Shown: positions 16,334-25,277, numbered from the stretch's first letter. The stretch is DNA of 64,000 bases from Pseudomonadota bacterium (GCA_023433705.1 JAEYUC010000024.1:91993-155992); one strand, 5' to 3'. Made by a program: numbers and translations. Notes: generated by a model from the sequence alone, not told the origin.

Positions 16334-17809
16334 CTAGCCCAAAGGCCTTCGTAAAGGCGTTCGGTTCGACGCAGTCCCGAGGTGGCGCTTCGCGGTGTCG
16401 AGAAAGCGGCGCCGCGCGAAATCGTGTTCGACGACCGGGCGAGGGTAGTTTGTCCCCAGGCGCACGCCCGCTTCGGCCAGGATTCCGGCCGGGGCTTCCC
16501 AGGGTGCGTGGATGTAACGTTTGGGCAAAGACGCGAGCTCCGGGATCCAGGCGCGCACGTAGGCCCCTTCAGGGTCGAACTTCCGGCCCTGCGTAACGGG
16601 ATTGAAGATCCGGAACCACGGTTGTGCATCGCAGCCGCACCCCGCCGCCCATTGCCAGCCCGCATCGTTGTTCGCCCAGTCGCCGTCGACGAGCAGGTCG
16701 AAGTAGTGGCGTTCGCCGCGCCGGAAGTCGATCAGCAGGTGTTTGGCGAGGAAACTCGCGGCGATCATGCGGGCGCGGTTGTGAACGAAACCCGTGGCGA
16801 GCAGCTGGCGCGCCGCCGCGTCGACGACGGGATATCCCGTCTGTCCCTCTACCCATGCGCGCCATGCCGCTTCGTCGTCGCGCCACGGAAAATTCCGCCA
16901 TGCCGGGCGGAAGGGTTCCTCCAGCAAGCTCGGTCGGTCGAACAAGGTCGAATGCGCGAACTCGCGCCACAACAGCTCGTTGCGGAACGCGCGCAGTGCA
17001 TCTGGCGAGAGGTCCGCAAGCGCGCGGTGCGCGGCGTGCCACACGGTGCGCGGCGACAGTGTCCCGAACTTCAGATCCGCGGACAGTCGGCTCGTGCCTT
17101 CGAGATCGAGACGATCCCGCAGCTCGTCGTAGTCCTTCGCGTCGCCGGCGAGCCAGTCGGCGAGCCGCTTGCGCGCCTCGCGCTCGCCGCCGCGCAGCAC
17201 GCGCGGATTGCGAGTGAGGCCGAGCGACTCGAGCGTCGGCAGGTCGGCGGCCCGCGTCCGGACATCGGCCGCCACCGTCGCCGGCAGGGGTGGCAGCGAT
17301 TTCGGCGCCGGCAGGGGCAGGGCGACGGGCGCCTCTCGCAGGAACGCGCGCGCGAACGCGGTGAAAACGGAAAAGGGCTCGCCGCCCCCGGTGCGCAAAC
17401 TACCCGGCGGGCGCAGCGTCTCGGTGTCGAAGCGCTCGAACGGAACGTGCAGCGCCGAGGCGACGAGCCGGTCGCGTTCGCGACCCACCGGGGCCACCCA
17501 GCTCTGGGCCACGACCCGATCGACTTTCCACATTTTCGCGATGCGCGGCACCAGCTCGACGCTGCGGCCACGAACGCAGATCAACCTCGAGCCCAGGTGC
17601 TCGAGGTTCGCCGCCAGCGACGACACCGACTCGAGCAGGAACTGGATGCGAAAAGGCGTGCGATGCGCGGCCTCCGGCCGCAGGAAGTGCTCGTCCAGCA
17701 CGAACAGCGGAACGACTTCGGCGCCCTTGCCGGCGGACAGCGCCGCCCGCAATGGCGCGTGGTCCGCGACGCGCAGATCCTTGCCGCGGAACCAGACGAG
17801 CGTGCGCAG
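16334..17809 (-). CDS. phrB: class I CPD photolyase, apparent CTG start
   Basis: FAD-dependent deoxyribodipyrimidine photolyase that repairs UV cyclobutane dimers using light. The C-terminal flavin-binding domain is classic (LLWREFAH, GQTGYPVVDAAARQL, WANNDAGWQWAAGCGCDAQPWFRIFNP). The conserved N-terminus TLVWFRGKDLRVADH is encoded directly after the stop of the upstream channel gene, but that stretch has no in-frame ATG, GTG or TTG. CTG at 17809-17807 is the only near-cognate codon; the first TTG (17752) would remove the first strand of the antenna domain. Translation may be coupled to the upstream gene. It lies 28 nt upstream of the DUF2946 gene. Confidence 0.85.
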   Translation of the reverse strand: MRTLVWFRGKDLRVADHAPLRAALSAGKGAEVVPLFVLDEHFLRPEAAHRTPFRIQFLLESVSSLAANLEHLGSRLICVRGRSVELVPRIAKMWKVDRVVAQSWVAPVGRERDRLVASALHVPFERFDTETLRPPGSLRTGGGEPFSVFTAFARAFLREAPVALPLPAPKSLPPLPATVAADVRTRAADLPTLESLGLTRNPRVLRGGEREARKRLADWLAGDAKDYDELRDRLDLEGTSRLSADLKFGTLSPRTVWHAAHRALADLSPDALRAFRNELLWREFAHSTLFDRPSLLEEPFRPAWRNFPWRDDEAAWRAWVEGQTGYPVVDAAARQLLATGFVHNRARMIAASFLAKHLLIDFRRGERHYFDLLVDGDWANNDAGWQWAAGCGCDAQPWFRIFNPVTQGRKFDPEGAYVRAWIPELASLPKRYIHAPWEAPAGILAEAGVRLGTNYPRPVVEHDFARRRFLDTAKRHLGTASNRTPLRRPLG

Positions 17810-17821
17810 CCGGCTACCGAA

Positions 17822-18712
17822 CTACTTGGAAACGACGCGCAGTTTCCGAAGCAGCTGGCGATCGACGTAGGTGCGGCAGTCGAGGATCAGCCGATCCTGG
17901 AACTGCTGCAGCTGGTGCATCCAGAACATCACGATGATGCACGACACCAGTGCGACGAGAGTCGCATTGAAGGTGATGCCGAGGCCCATCGTGACGCCGG
18001 AGATGTCGCCACCCATGGCGCCCTGCGCTTCCTGCAGCGCGGCGCCGATGCCGCGCACCGTGCCGACGAAGCCGACGGCCGGAATGGCCCACGCGGTGAA
18101 CCGGACCATCGAAAGCTTGGTGTCGAGGCTCGCCGCTTCGAATTCGCACTCGTCGCGCACGGCCTCGGCCGCGTCCTGCACGCTGCGGGTCGCGCCGAAA
18201 CGGTTGTACGCGACCATCAGGAGGCGCGGCAGGAAACTCATCTGCTCGTCCTTGGGCAAGGCTTCGAGCGGACGTGAATGGACCCGGGCATCCTCGGGCA
18301 AGACGACCTGGGATTCGGCGACCTTCACGTAATCCCGGTCGAGCAGTGCGCGGGCTTTCCGGGTCTCCTGGAACTGGCGGGCGAGCAGCAGCAGGGCCCA
18401 CATGCACAGGGTCACGCAGAGCTGTTGTTCGTGGTCCTTGAGGATCACGTAGATCGAACGGAGCTGGAGAACCTGGGTTCTCACGTTGGACGTGTTGGTC
18501 ACCGTGACCCGCTGCGACAACACCGCCTCGGCGCGCGGCCGGATGATGAGCGTCCAGATGCTGTGGATGACGATCAGCGAGAGCAATAGCGCCGCGATGC
18601 TGTAGATCGCGTCGTCGAGGGCCCAATTGGCACGGCCTTTGCGCCGCTCTCCGGTGCCCTTGTCGATAGCCGTTCTGTCGAAGGAACCGGGGGCGTTGTT
18701 CTCGGTGGCCAT
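17822..18712 (-). CDS. MotA/TolQ/ExbB proton-channel family protein
   Basis: A 296-residue inner-membrane protein. Helices are visible at about 34-58, 96-113, 208-232 and 245-270. The signature region FTAWAIPAVGFVGTVRGIGAALQEAQGAMGGDISGVTMGLGITFNATLVALV matches the MotA/TolQ/ExbB core. No ExbD/TolR/MotB partner is present nearby, so its complex is unknown. It heads a minus-strand run (channel, photolyase, DUF2946, copper receptor); supplying energy to the TonB receptor is possible but speculative. The region around residues 130-200 is longer than in ExbB. Confidence 0.8.
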   Translation of the reverse strand: MATENNAPGSFDRTAIDKGTGERRKGRANWALDDAIYSIAALLLSLIVIHSIWTLIIRPRAEAVLSQRVTVTNTSNVRTQVLQLRSIYVILKDHEQQLCVTLCMWALLLLARQFQETRKARALLDRDYVKVAESQVVLPEDARVHSRPLEALPKDEQMSFLPRLLMVAYNRFGATRSVQDAAEAVRDECEFEAASLDTKLSMVRFTAWAIPAVGFVGTVRGIGAALQEAQGAMGGDISGVTMGLGITFNATLVALVSCIIVMFWMHQLQQFQDRLILDCRTYVDRQLLRKLRVVSK

Positions 18713-18834
18713 GCAGTAAACCTGGATGTTGGCGGGACAGGGGGAGGAAAAGTGTAAGCGTTAGTCGGGGGCCCGACAGCTTAAGTTCCTCGCCATTGTG
18801 ACCGGATTGTAACCGCCGTGATATTCGGGCGGCC

Positions 18835-18865
18835 ACCGCCGGCTGGTAGCATCACCGGCGGTTTT
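18835..18865 (+). terminator. hairpin plus T-run in the cysA leader (possible attenuator)
   Basis: ACCGCCGG (18835-18842) pairs perfectly with CCGGCGGT (18855-18862) across a 12-nt loop, and the next three bases are T, making a run of four with the end of the stem. The structure ends 18 nt before the cysA ATG. Upstream, CCGCC near 18814 could pair with GGCGG near 18829, giving a mutually exclusive fold. This resembles a transcription attenuator or an intrinsic terminator, but no ligand-binding element is recognised. Confidence 0.45.
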
Positions 18866-18883
18866 CAGCCCCACGGCCCATTC

Positions 18884-20656
18884 ATGTCTATTGCGCTCGA
18901 CCAAGTCACCAAGCGGTACCAGGAACAACCCGTCGTAAACGACGTATCGATCGAAGTGGGAGAGGGCGAATTCTTCGTTCTTCTCGGCCCCTCGGGTAGC
19001 GGCAAGAGTACCCTCTTGCGGGCCATCGCCGGCCTCACCGGCATCGATCACGGACGCATCTCGCTGCACGGAAAGGACGTCACGCACGTGCGTGCCCGCG
19101 ATCGCGGCGTGGGCCTCGTGTTCCAGAACTACGCGCTGTTCCGGCACATGACGGTGGCCGAGAACATCGAATTCGCACTGCGCGTGCGCAAGATGAAGTC
19201 CGCCGACCGGCGCGCCCGCCGCAAGGAACTGCTCAAGCTCGTGGCGCTCGAGGGAATGGACGAGCGACTGCCCGGGCAGCTTTCGGGCGGTCAGCAGCAG
19301 CGAGTAGCAGTCGCCCGCGCGCTCGCGCACAAGCCGCAGGTATTGCTGCTCGACGAGCCCTTCGGCGCGCTCGACCTCAAGATCCGCGAAGAACTGCGGC
19401 GCACGATCCGCGCGGTCCAGCGCGAGCTCGGCATCACCACCGTGCTGGTCACGCACGACCAGGAAGAAGCCTTCGCGCTGGCCGACACGATCGGCGTCAT
19501 GAATCACGGCCGCCTGCTCGAAGTCGGCCATCCGAACGACCTGTACACCCAGCCCGCGACGCGTTTCGTCGCGACGTTCCTCGGCGCGGCGAACCTGCTG
19601 CTCGCGCGCCAGACCGTCGACGGCATCCGTTTCGGCGCGACTCCCGTCAATGCCGAGGGCAACGAGCCCGTGCAGGCGGGACGCGAACACGAAGTGGTCG
19701 CGGTACTGCGTCCCGAGGAAGTCGAGGTCGCCGCCGTGCGCGAACAGCTGTCGTCCGATTTCATCGCGCGCGGCGCGGTCGAGGAAATCGTCTTCACGGG
19801 CGCACTGGAGCGATTGCGCGTCAGACTGCTCGACGAGCCAAGCGCGGCTCAGCTCCTGGGCTCGGGCGCGGCCGGCGAAGCCCGCGTCGAGATCACGCGT
19901 ACGCAGCCGGAGCGTCGCGACCTGCCGTTGCGCACGGGCGCGCAAGTTGCCTTGGGCGCTCGCCGCCTGCACGTGTTGCCGACGCCGATTTCGAGTTTCC
20001 TCGCGTGTGCGCCCACCGAGGCGCAGGCCGCGGAGATCGCCAGGGAGCCGTTGCTCGAGGGCCTGTCGACGCGCATGAAGACGCGCGTAGGACTGCGCGC
20101 CATCGACGGCCTGGGCGGAACGCCGGCGCCGTTCGCCGGAGTCGCCGCGATCGCCGGAGGACCGGATGCGGGACCCACCGTCGAATGGCTGCTCAAACAC
20201 GGCGCCGCGGAGGTGCTGGTCCTGCCGCGCAATGCGCCAAGCCCGACGCGTGTGTTCATCCACTGGACCGACGAGGCCGTGCGTCGCGCGACGCTCGCGG
20301 TGTCGGCGAGCCTGCTGCGCCACGTCTCGGCGGAAGCGGTCTATCTCGGCATCGTTCCCGACGAGGCCGCGACGACCGGCCGCGCGGCGCCGATGCGCCA
20401 GTTGCTCGACGCGCGTTCCGAGGCGCACACAGATCACGGCCTCGAGATGCGCACCGAGCTCGCGATCGGCGAGACGGTGACCGCGCTCACGCGCAACCTT
20501 TCGGCGGGCGCGACGCAGATGCTCGTGCTCGGCATCACGGAGATCACCGAAGCAGGCAACGCGTACCGTAGTCTGCTCAACGCGCAGCCGGGCTGGCCCG
20601 TGCTCATCGTCTATCGTCCGGGCGAGGCGCGCATCACGCCCGAGATTGCCGCATGA
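18884..20656 (+). CDS. cysA: sulfate/thiosulfate ABC ATPase with UspA-like C-terminal extension
   Basis: ATP-binding subunit of the sulfate importer. Walker A is GPSGSGKST at residues 35-43, then LSGGQQQRVAVARAL, Walker B VLLLDEPFGALD and the H-loop VTHDQEEA, followed by a TOBE-like region (AVLRPEEVEVA). CysA normally ends near 350-365 residues; this protein has 590. The extra 220 residues read like universal-stress-protein folds (VFIHWTDEAVRRATLAVSASLLRHV, then QMLVLGITE ending WPVLIVYRPGE), perhaps one degenerate and one fuller copy. The stop overlaps the cysT start by 4 nt (ATGA). A terminator-like hairpin sits just upstream. Confidence 0.9.
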   Translation: MSIALDQVTKRYQEQPVVNDVSIEVGEGEFFVLLGPSGSGKSTLLRAIAGLTGIDHGRISLHGKDVTHVRARDRGVGLVFQNYALFRHMTVAENIEFALRVRKMKSADRRARRKELLKLVALEGMDERLPGQLSGGQQQRVAVARALAHKPQVLLLDEPFGALDLKIREELRRTIRAVQRELGITTVLVTHDQEEAFALADTIGVMNHGRLLEVGHPNDLYTQPATRFVATFLGAANLLLARQTVDGIRFGATPVNAEGNEPVQAGREHEVVAVLRPEEVEVAAVREQLSSDFIARGAVEEIVFTGALERLRVRLLDEPSAAQLLGSGAAGEARVEITRTQPERRDLPLRTGAQVALGARRLHVLPTPISSFLACAPTEAQAAEIAREPLLEGLSTRMKTRVGLRAIDGLGGTPAPFAGVAAIAGGPDAGPTVEWLLKHGAAEVLVLPRNAPSPTRVFIHWTDEAVRRATLAVSASLLRHVSAEAVYLGIVPDEAATTGRAAPMRQLLDARSEAHTDHGLEMRTELAIGETVTALTRNLSAGATQMLVLGITEITEAGNAYRSLLNAQPGWPVLIVYRPGEARITPEIAA

Positions 20657-21495
20657 AGAACGTCGGGCAGCGCGAGCCCAACGTCATCCCGGGATTCGGG
20701 ATCACGCTGGGATTCACCACCTTCTTCCTGTGCGCCATCGTGCTCATTCCGCTGGCGGCGCTGGTGCTCAAGGCGGCCGGCATGGACTGGGATCGCTTCG
20801 TGGGAGTCATCGCGAGCGAGCGTGCGCTGGCCTCCTACAAGCTGTCGTTCGGCGCATCGCTGATCGCGGCCGGCGTGAACATGATCTTCGGCTTCGCGAT
20901 CGCGTGGACGCTGGTGCGCTACGAATTCCCGGGCCGCAAGATCATCGACGCGATCATCGACATGCCGTTCGCACTGCCGACCGCGGTGTCCGGCATCGCG
21001 CTCACGACGGTGTTCGCCGGCAACGGGTGGATAGGCCAGTACCTCGAGCCGCTCGGCATCCAGGTCGCGTACACCTGGATCGGCATCACCGTGGCGCTCA
21101 CGCTGATCGGCATGCCGTTCGTCGTGCGCACGGTGCAGCCGGCCATCCAGGAAGTGCAACGTGATCTCGAAGACGCCGCCGAGACGCTCGGCGCCGGACG
21201 CTTCTACGTGTTCCGCCGCATCATCGTGCCGACGGTGTTGCCCGCGCTGCTCACCGGATTCGCGTTGGCGTTCGCACGCGCGCTGGGCGAGTATGGTTCG
21301 GTGATCTTCATCGCCGGCAACATGCCGATGAAAACCGAGATCACGCCGCTGCTCATCGTGATCCGTCTCGAGGAGTTCGACTACGCGGGGGCCGCGGCGC
21401 TCGGAGTCGTCATGCTCGCGATTTCATTCCTGATGCTGCTGGCCATCAACCTGCTGCAGGCGTGGGGTCGCAAGCGCATGTTGGTGTCGCGCTGA
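20653..21495 (+). CDS. cysT: sulfate ABC transporter permease CysT
   Basis: Inner-membrane permease, 280 residues, about six helices. The EAA loop that contacts the ATPase is visible as DLEDAAETLGAGRFYVFRRIIVPTVLPAL, and FAFARALGEYGSVIFIAGN is typical of the CysT/CysU branch. It overlaps cysA by 4 nt at the start and cysW by one base at the end (TGATG), so all three subunits are translated from one transcript. Confidence 0.9.
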   Translation: MKNVGQREPNVIPGFGITLGFTTFFLCAIVLIPLAALVLKAAGMDWDRFVGVIASERALASYKLSFGASLIAAGVNMIFGFAIAWTLVRYEFPGRKIIDAIIDMPFALPTAVSGIALTTVFAGNGWIGQYLEPLGIQVAYTWIGITVALTLIGMPFVVRTVQPAIQEVQRDLEDAAETLGAGRFYVFRRIIVPTVLPALLTGFALAFARALGEYGSVIFIAGNMPMKTEITPLLIVIRLEEFDYAGAAALGVVMLAISFLMLLAINLLQAWGRKRMLVSR

Positions 21496-22370
21496 TGGGC
21501 GGCCCTTCAACATCCGCCGAACTCGCCGCGGAAATCGCGTCGCGTCCCGGGCAGGCCAACTTCCGTTCGACCTTGGTCCGATGGCTGCTCATCGCCGTCT
21601 CGCTCACGTTCCTGGGTGCGCTGCTCGCCGCGCCATTGTTCGCGGTGTTCGCGATGGCGCTCGAAAAAGGCTGGGACGCCTATTTCGACAGCTTCGCCGA
21701 CCCGGACACCCTGGCCGCGATCCGGCTCACGCTCACCACCGCGGCCGTGGTGGTGCCGCTCAATACCGTGTTCGGCATCACGGCGGCCTGGTGTATCGCG
21801 AAGTTCGAATTCAAGGGCAAGAGCATTCTCATCACGCTCATCGACCTGCCGCTCGCGGTTTCGCCGGTCGTCTCGGGCCTGATCTACGTATTGCTGTTCG
21901 GCCTGAACGGCTGGTTCGGCGCCTGGCTGCAGGAACACGAGATCAGCATCGTCTACGCGCTGCCCGGGATCATACTCGCCACGATGTTCGTGACCTTTCC
22001 CTACGTCGCGCGCGAGCTGATCCCACTCATGCAGCAGCTCGGCAACGACGAGGAAGAGGCCGCGATCACGCTCGGCGCCGGCGGCTGGTTCACGTTCTTC
22101 CGTGTTACGCTGCCGCGCATCCGCTGGGGCCTCGTGTACGGCGTCATCCTGTGTAACGCGCGCGCCATGGGCGAATTCGGCGCCGTCTCGGTGGTCTCGG
22201 GCAACATTCGCGGACTCACGACCACGATGCCGTTGCACATCGAAATTCTCTACAACGAATACAACTTCGTGGGCGCCTTCGCGGTGGCCTCGATGTTGTC
22301 GATCCTCGCGGTGATCACGCTCATCATCAAGACGCTGGTCGAGCGGGGTGCGGGGTACCGTAGACGATGA
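21495..22370 (+). CDS. cysW: sulfate ABC transporter permease CysW
   Basis: Second permease of the sulfate importer, 291 residues. An N-terminal cytosolic tail of about 30 residues precedes six helices. The EAA loop is EEEAAITLGAGGWFTFFRVTLPRIRWGL, and ARAMGEFGAVSVVSGNIRG is a CysW hallmark. The start ATG shares a base with the cysT stop, and its own stop overlaps the kinase start by 4 nt. That joins transport and signalling genes in one operon. Confidence 0.9.
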   Translation: MGGPSTSAELAAEIASRPGQANFRSTLVRWLLIAVSLTFLGALLAAPLFAVFAMALEKGWDAYFDSFADPDTLAAIRLTLTTAAVVVPLNTVFGITAAWCIAKFEFKGKSILITLIDLPLAVSPVVSGLIYVLLFGLNGWFGAWLQEHEISIVYALPGIILATMFVTFPYVARELIPLMQQLGNDEEEAAITLGAGGWFTFFRVTLPRIRWGLVYGVILCNARAMGEFGAVSVVSGNIRGLTTTMPLHIEILYNEYNFVGAFAVASMLSILAVITLIIKTLVERGAGYRRR

Positions 22371-24439
22371 AACGCGACAGCCTCGGATGGTGGCTCGCGG
22401 CCAGCAACGTGGTGATCGTGCTGCTGGTGGCGCTGGGCCTGTCGTATTTCGCGATCGACATGCTGCGCGGCCTGGCCGACAGCCAGCAGAAGCTGCACGT
22501 GCAGCTCGCCGGCGCGAACGCGCGCGAAGAGATCACGCGCATGGCCGAGGACACGCTGACGAACGCGCGTGTGCTGGCCGAGCGTCCGCCGCTGCGCCGG
22601 CTGATCGCGGAGCCCGGCCGCCAGGGCCTCACCCCGTTCCTGCGGCGCTTCTGCGAAACCAGCGAACTCGATGCCTGCGCCGTGCTCGACGGCGCGACCG
22701 TGATCGCATCCACCGGAGTCGAGCTGCCCTGGGCGCAGCTGCATGCGGTCGCCGCGGAGCAGGGCGATCGATTCATGGCGGTCCCGCCCGGCACCGAGTA
22801 TTCCGTGATCGGAGCGATCGCAAGTCTGCCCGCGCAATACACCTCGTTCAGCGTGATGGTCGTGCACTTGCTCGACGACGAGCTCGCGGAAGTGTTGTCC
22901 AAGCACAGCGGCCTGCCGGTGAAGTTCATCAACTACCGCACGTTCAATTCGCTGCCCGAGAACGAGTTCACCTCGCTGCACTCGCAGGCGTTGTCGGACG
23001 GGCGCTTCTCGGTCCAGCGCATCGATCCGCTGGGGTTGTACGCGTCGAGCTTCCCGGTCTTCTCGGGCAACGGCGAGGGCATCGCGCTGATCGAAACGCG
23101 CGCCTCGGCGGCCGAGACCGACAAATCGGTGAGTGCGCTCGTGTGGCGCTTCATCTTCACGGCGTTTGTCTTCGCGCTGCTCGCGCTCATCGCCGGCATC
23201 CTCCTGGGCCGGCGCATCATCAAGCCCACCGAGGCGTTGACCGATGCGGCCGTGAGATTGGGACAGGGCGATTTCGCGACGTCGATCCCGACCGCGGGCC
23301 CGGCCGAGATCGGTCAGCTCGCTCGCACGATGGACGACATGCGCCGCAACCTCGTGGACCTCAACTCGGAGCTGCGCCGCCGCGAGGCCGAGGCGCAGGT
23401 CGTGCTCGAGGCGATCGTCGAGGGCGTGTACGCAGTCGACCAGGAACGCAACATCCGCTATCTCAATCCGCAGGCCGCGCGGCTGCTCGGCATCGAGCCG
23501 GGCGAGGCGATCGGCAAGTTCTGCGGCGACGTGCTCAAGCCCTGCGGGCTCGATGGCAAGCCCGACGGCCCGCGGCCCTGCAAGACCACGGCGTGCCCGA
23601 TCCTGCGCGCGCGGCAGGCGGGCAGCGCGCAATCCGTCGAGCAGTTGCAGACGCGCAGCGGCAATCGCCAGACCGTGATCACGAGCTCGCGCATCGTGAA
23701 CGGCATGCAGGTTCAGGTCATGCGCGACGAGACCGAGATGGAAGGCGTACGCCGCGCGCGCGACACCGTGCTCGCGAACGTCAGCCACGAATTCCGTACG
23801 CCGCTCGCGGCGCAGCTCGCGTCGATCGAGCTGCTGCGCGAAGGCCTGGCTTCCAAGTCGCCGGCCGAGCTCACCGAGCTGGTGCTGTCGCTCGAGCGCG
23901 GCACGTTGCGGCTCACGCGGCTCATCGACAACCTGCTCGAAAGCGTGCGCATCGAGTCGGGCCAGCTCGATGTGCGGCGGCAGACCGTCGATCTCGTGGA
24001 CGTCATCGAGGATGCGCGCGTGCTCATCGAGGCGCTGGTGCGCCAGCGTCATCAAACGCTCGAGGTGGACATTCCCGAGGGGCTCACCGTGCAGGGCGAT
24101 GCGCCGCGACTCACGCAGGTGTTCGTGAACCTGCTCGCCAACGCGAGCAAGTTCGCGCCGGAAGGCACCGCGGTGCGCGTCGGCGCACAGGTGCAGGACC
24201 AGCACGTGAACGCGTGGGTCGAAGACCAGGGGCCCGGCGTTCCCGAAAGTGACGCGCTCAACATCTTCGAACGCTTCAAACGCGGCGGCACGCAGGAACC
24301 GGAGCCGGGCGGCCTCGGACTCGGACTGTGGATCTCGCGCTCGATCGTCGAGCGTCACGGGGGCACGTTGAGCACCTCGCGTACCGCGGAAGGATTCACC
24401 CGCTTCATGCTCACGTTGCCCGTCGAGGCGCCGGAATGA
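22367..24439 (+). CDS. membrane sensor histidine kinase with cysteine-rich PAS, coupled to sulfate importer
   Basis: A 690-residue hybrid of periplasmic and cytosolic sensing. Helix 1 is at 10-32, a periplasmic sensor at about 33-255, helix 2 at 258-282, then HAMP (RRIIKPTEALTDAAVRLGQGDF). A PAS domain (about 345-455) carries four cysteines, C386, C393, C405 and C410, able to hold a metal or act as a redox switch. HisKA has H474 in VSHEFRTPL; the ATPase domain has NLLANASKF and GLGLGLW. Start and stop each overlap the neighbours by 4 nt. Control of sulfate uptake is inferred from the operon. Confidence 0.9.
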   Translation: MKRDSLGWWLAASNVVIVLLVALGLSYFAIDMLRGLADSQQKLHVQLAGANAREEITRMAEDTLTNARVLAERPPLRRLIAEPGRQGLTPFLRRFCETSELDACAVLDGATVIASTGVELPWAQLHAVAAEQGDRFMAVPPGTEYSVIGAIASLPAQYTSFSVMVVHLLDDELAEVLSKHSGLPVKFINYRTFNSLPENEFTSLHSQALSDGRFSVQRIDPLGLYASSFPVFSGNGEGIALIETRASAAETDKSVSALVWRFIFTAFVFALLALIAGILLGRRIIKPTEALTDAAVRLGQGDFATSIPTAGPAEIGQLARTMDDMRRNLVDLNSELRRREAEAQVVLEAIVEGVYAVDQERNIRYLNPQAARLLGIEPGEAIGKFCGDVLKPCGLDGKPDGPRPCKTTACPILRARQAGSAQSVEQLQTRSGNRQTVITSSRIVNGMQVQVMRDETEMEGVRRARDTVLANVSHEFRTPLAAQLASIELLREGLASKSPAELTELVLSLERGTLRLTRLIDNLLESVRIESGQLDVRRQTVDLVDVIEDARVLIEALVRQRHQTLEVDIPEGLTVQGDAPRLTQVFVNLLANASKFAPEGTAVRVGAQVQDQHVNAWVEDQGPGVPESDALNIFERFKRGGTQEPEPGGLGLGLWISRSIVERHGGTLSTSRTAEGFTRFMLTLPVEAPE

Positions 24440-25113
24440 AGATCTTGGTCGCCGACGACGACCTGGATCTGCTCGGACTCGTGGCCTACTCGCTGTCGCA
24501 GGCGGGGTACCTGGTCGTGAAGGCCAGCGACGGCCCGGGCGCGCTCGCGACGTTCGACGCCGAGTCGCCCGATCTCGTGATCCTCGACATCAACATGCCG
24601 GGCACCTCGGGTTTCGAGGTCTGCACGGCGATCCGCGCGCGCGGCGACGTGCCCGTCATGATGCTCACGGCGCGCGGCGAGGAACAGGATCTCGTCAAGG
24701 CGCTCGATCTCGGCGCGGACGACTATCTCACCAAGCCGTTCAGCCCGAAAACGCTGCTCGCGCGCGTGAAGGCGCTGCTGCGCCGCGCGAGCGCGGATCG
24801 CGCTCATGCGCCATTGTCCGCGGGGCGCGTGACGCTGGACATCGAGAATTACAACGTGCGCATCGGCGATGGCGCGCCCATCGCGCTGACCAAGCTCGAG
24901 CTGCGGCTGCTGCAGATGCTGCTGGCGCAGGCGGGGCGCGCGGTGAATTCGGATCGGTTGCTCGTGCAGGTGTGGGGACATCGGGGCTCCGGCGACCGGC
25001 AGCTGCTCAAACAACTCGTCCACCGTCTCCGCCACAAAATCGAGGCAAACCCCGCTGTTCCACAATTGCTGCAGACGGCGGCGCCTTCGGGTTACAAGCT
25101 CGTCGTGGAATAG
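24436..25113 (+). CDS. OmpR-family response regulator
   Basis: A 225-residue DNA-binding regulator. The receiver has the acidic cluster DDD, the phospho-acceptor D51 (LVILDINMPG), T79 region MLTARGE and K101 region LTKPFSP. The winged-helix output domain at about 130-225 ends with LLKQLVHRLRHKIEANP and a wing GYKLVVE. It overlaps the kinase gene by 4 nt (ATGA) and is its evident partner. Targets probably include the sulfate genes around it, which is inference. Confidence 0.93.
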   Translation: MKILVADDDLDLLGLVAYSLSQAGYLVVKASDGPGALATFDAESPDLVILDINMPGTSGFEVCTAIRARGDVPVMMLTARGEEQDLVKALDLGADDYLTKPFSPKTLLARVKALLRRASADRAHAPLSAGRVTLDIENYNVRIGDGAPIALTKLELRLLQMLLAQAGRAVNSDRLLVQVWGHRGSGDRQLLKQLVHRLRHKIEANPAVPQLLQTAAPSGYKLVVE

Positions 25114-25277
25114 TTAGTGCCCGCGAGACGCTGGAGCGCGCGCGGGAGTAATTCGACGGTCTTGAGCAGGCCCTCCAGGCGGGGCTCGACGCTCGTCGTT
25201 CGAGAGAGGATGCCTGAAGGCGCTACAGGCGGCTTCCGTCACGCCGCGGTCGCCCGACCTGATAGGCTTGCCGCCCC

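Noticed and set aside
17822..18712. Calling the channel protein flagellar MotA
   Set aside because: No MotB or flagellar genes are near, and the helix layout and length fit the broad MotA/TolQ/ExbB family better than MotA itself.
22250..24358. A 702-codon open frame on the minus strand opposite the sulfate-linked histidine kinase
   Set aside because: It is an antisense shadow of GC-rich coding DNA: composition is Arg/Ala/His/Gln-rich with no domain, while the plus strand encodes a complete kinase with overlapping start and stop.
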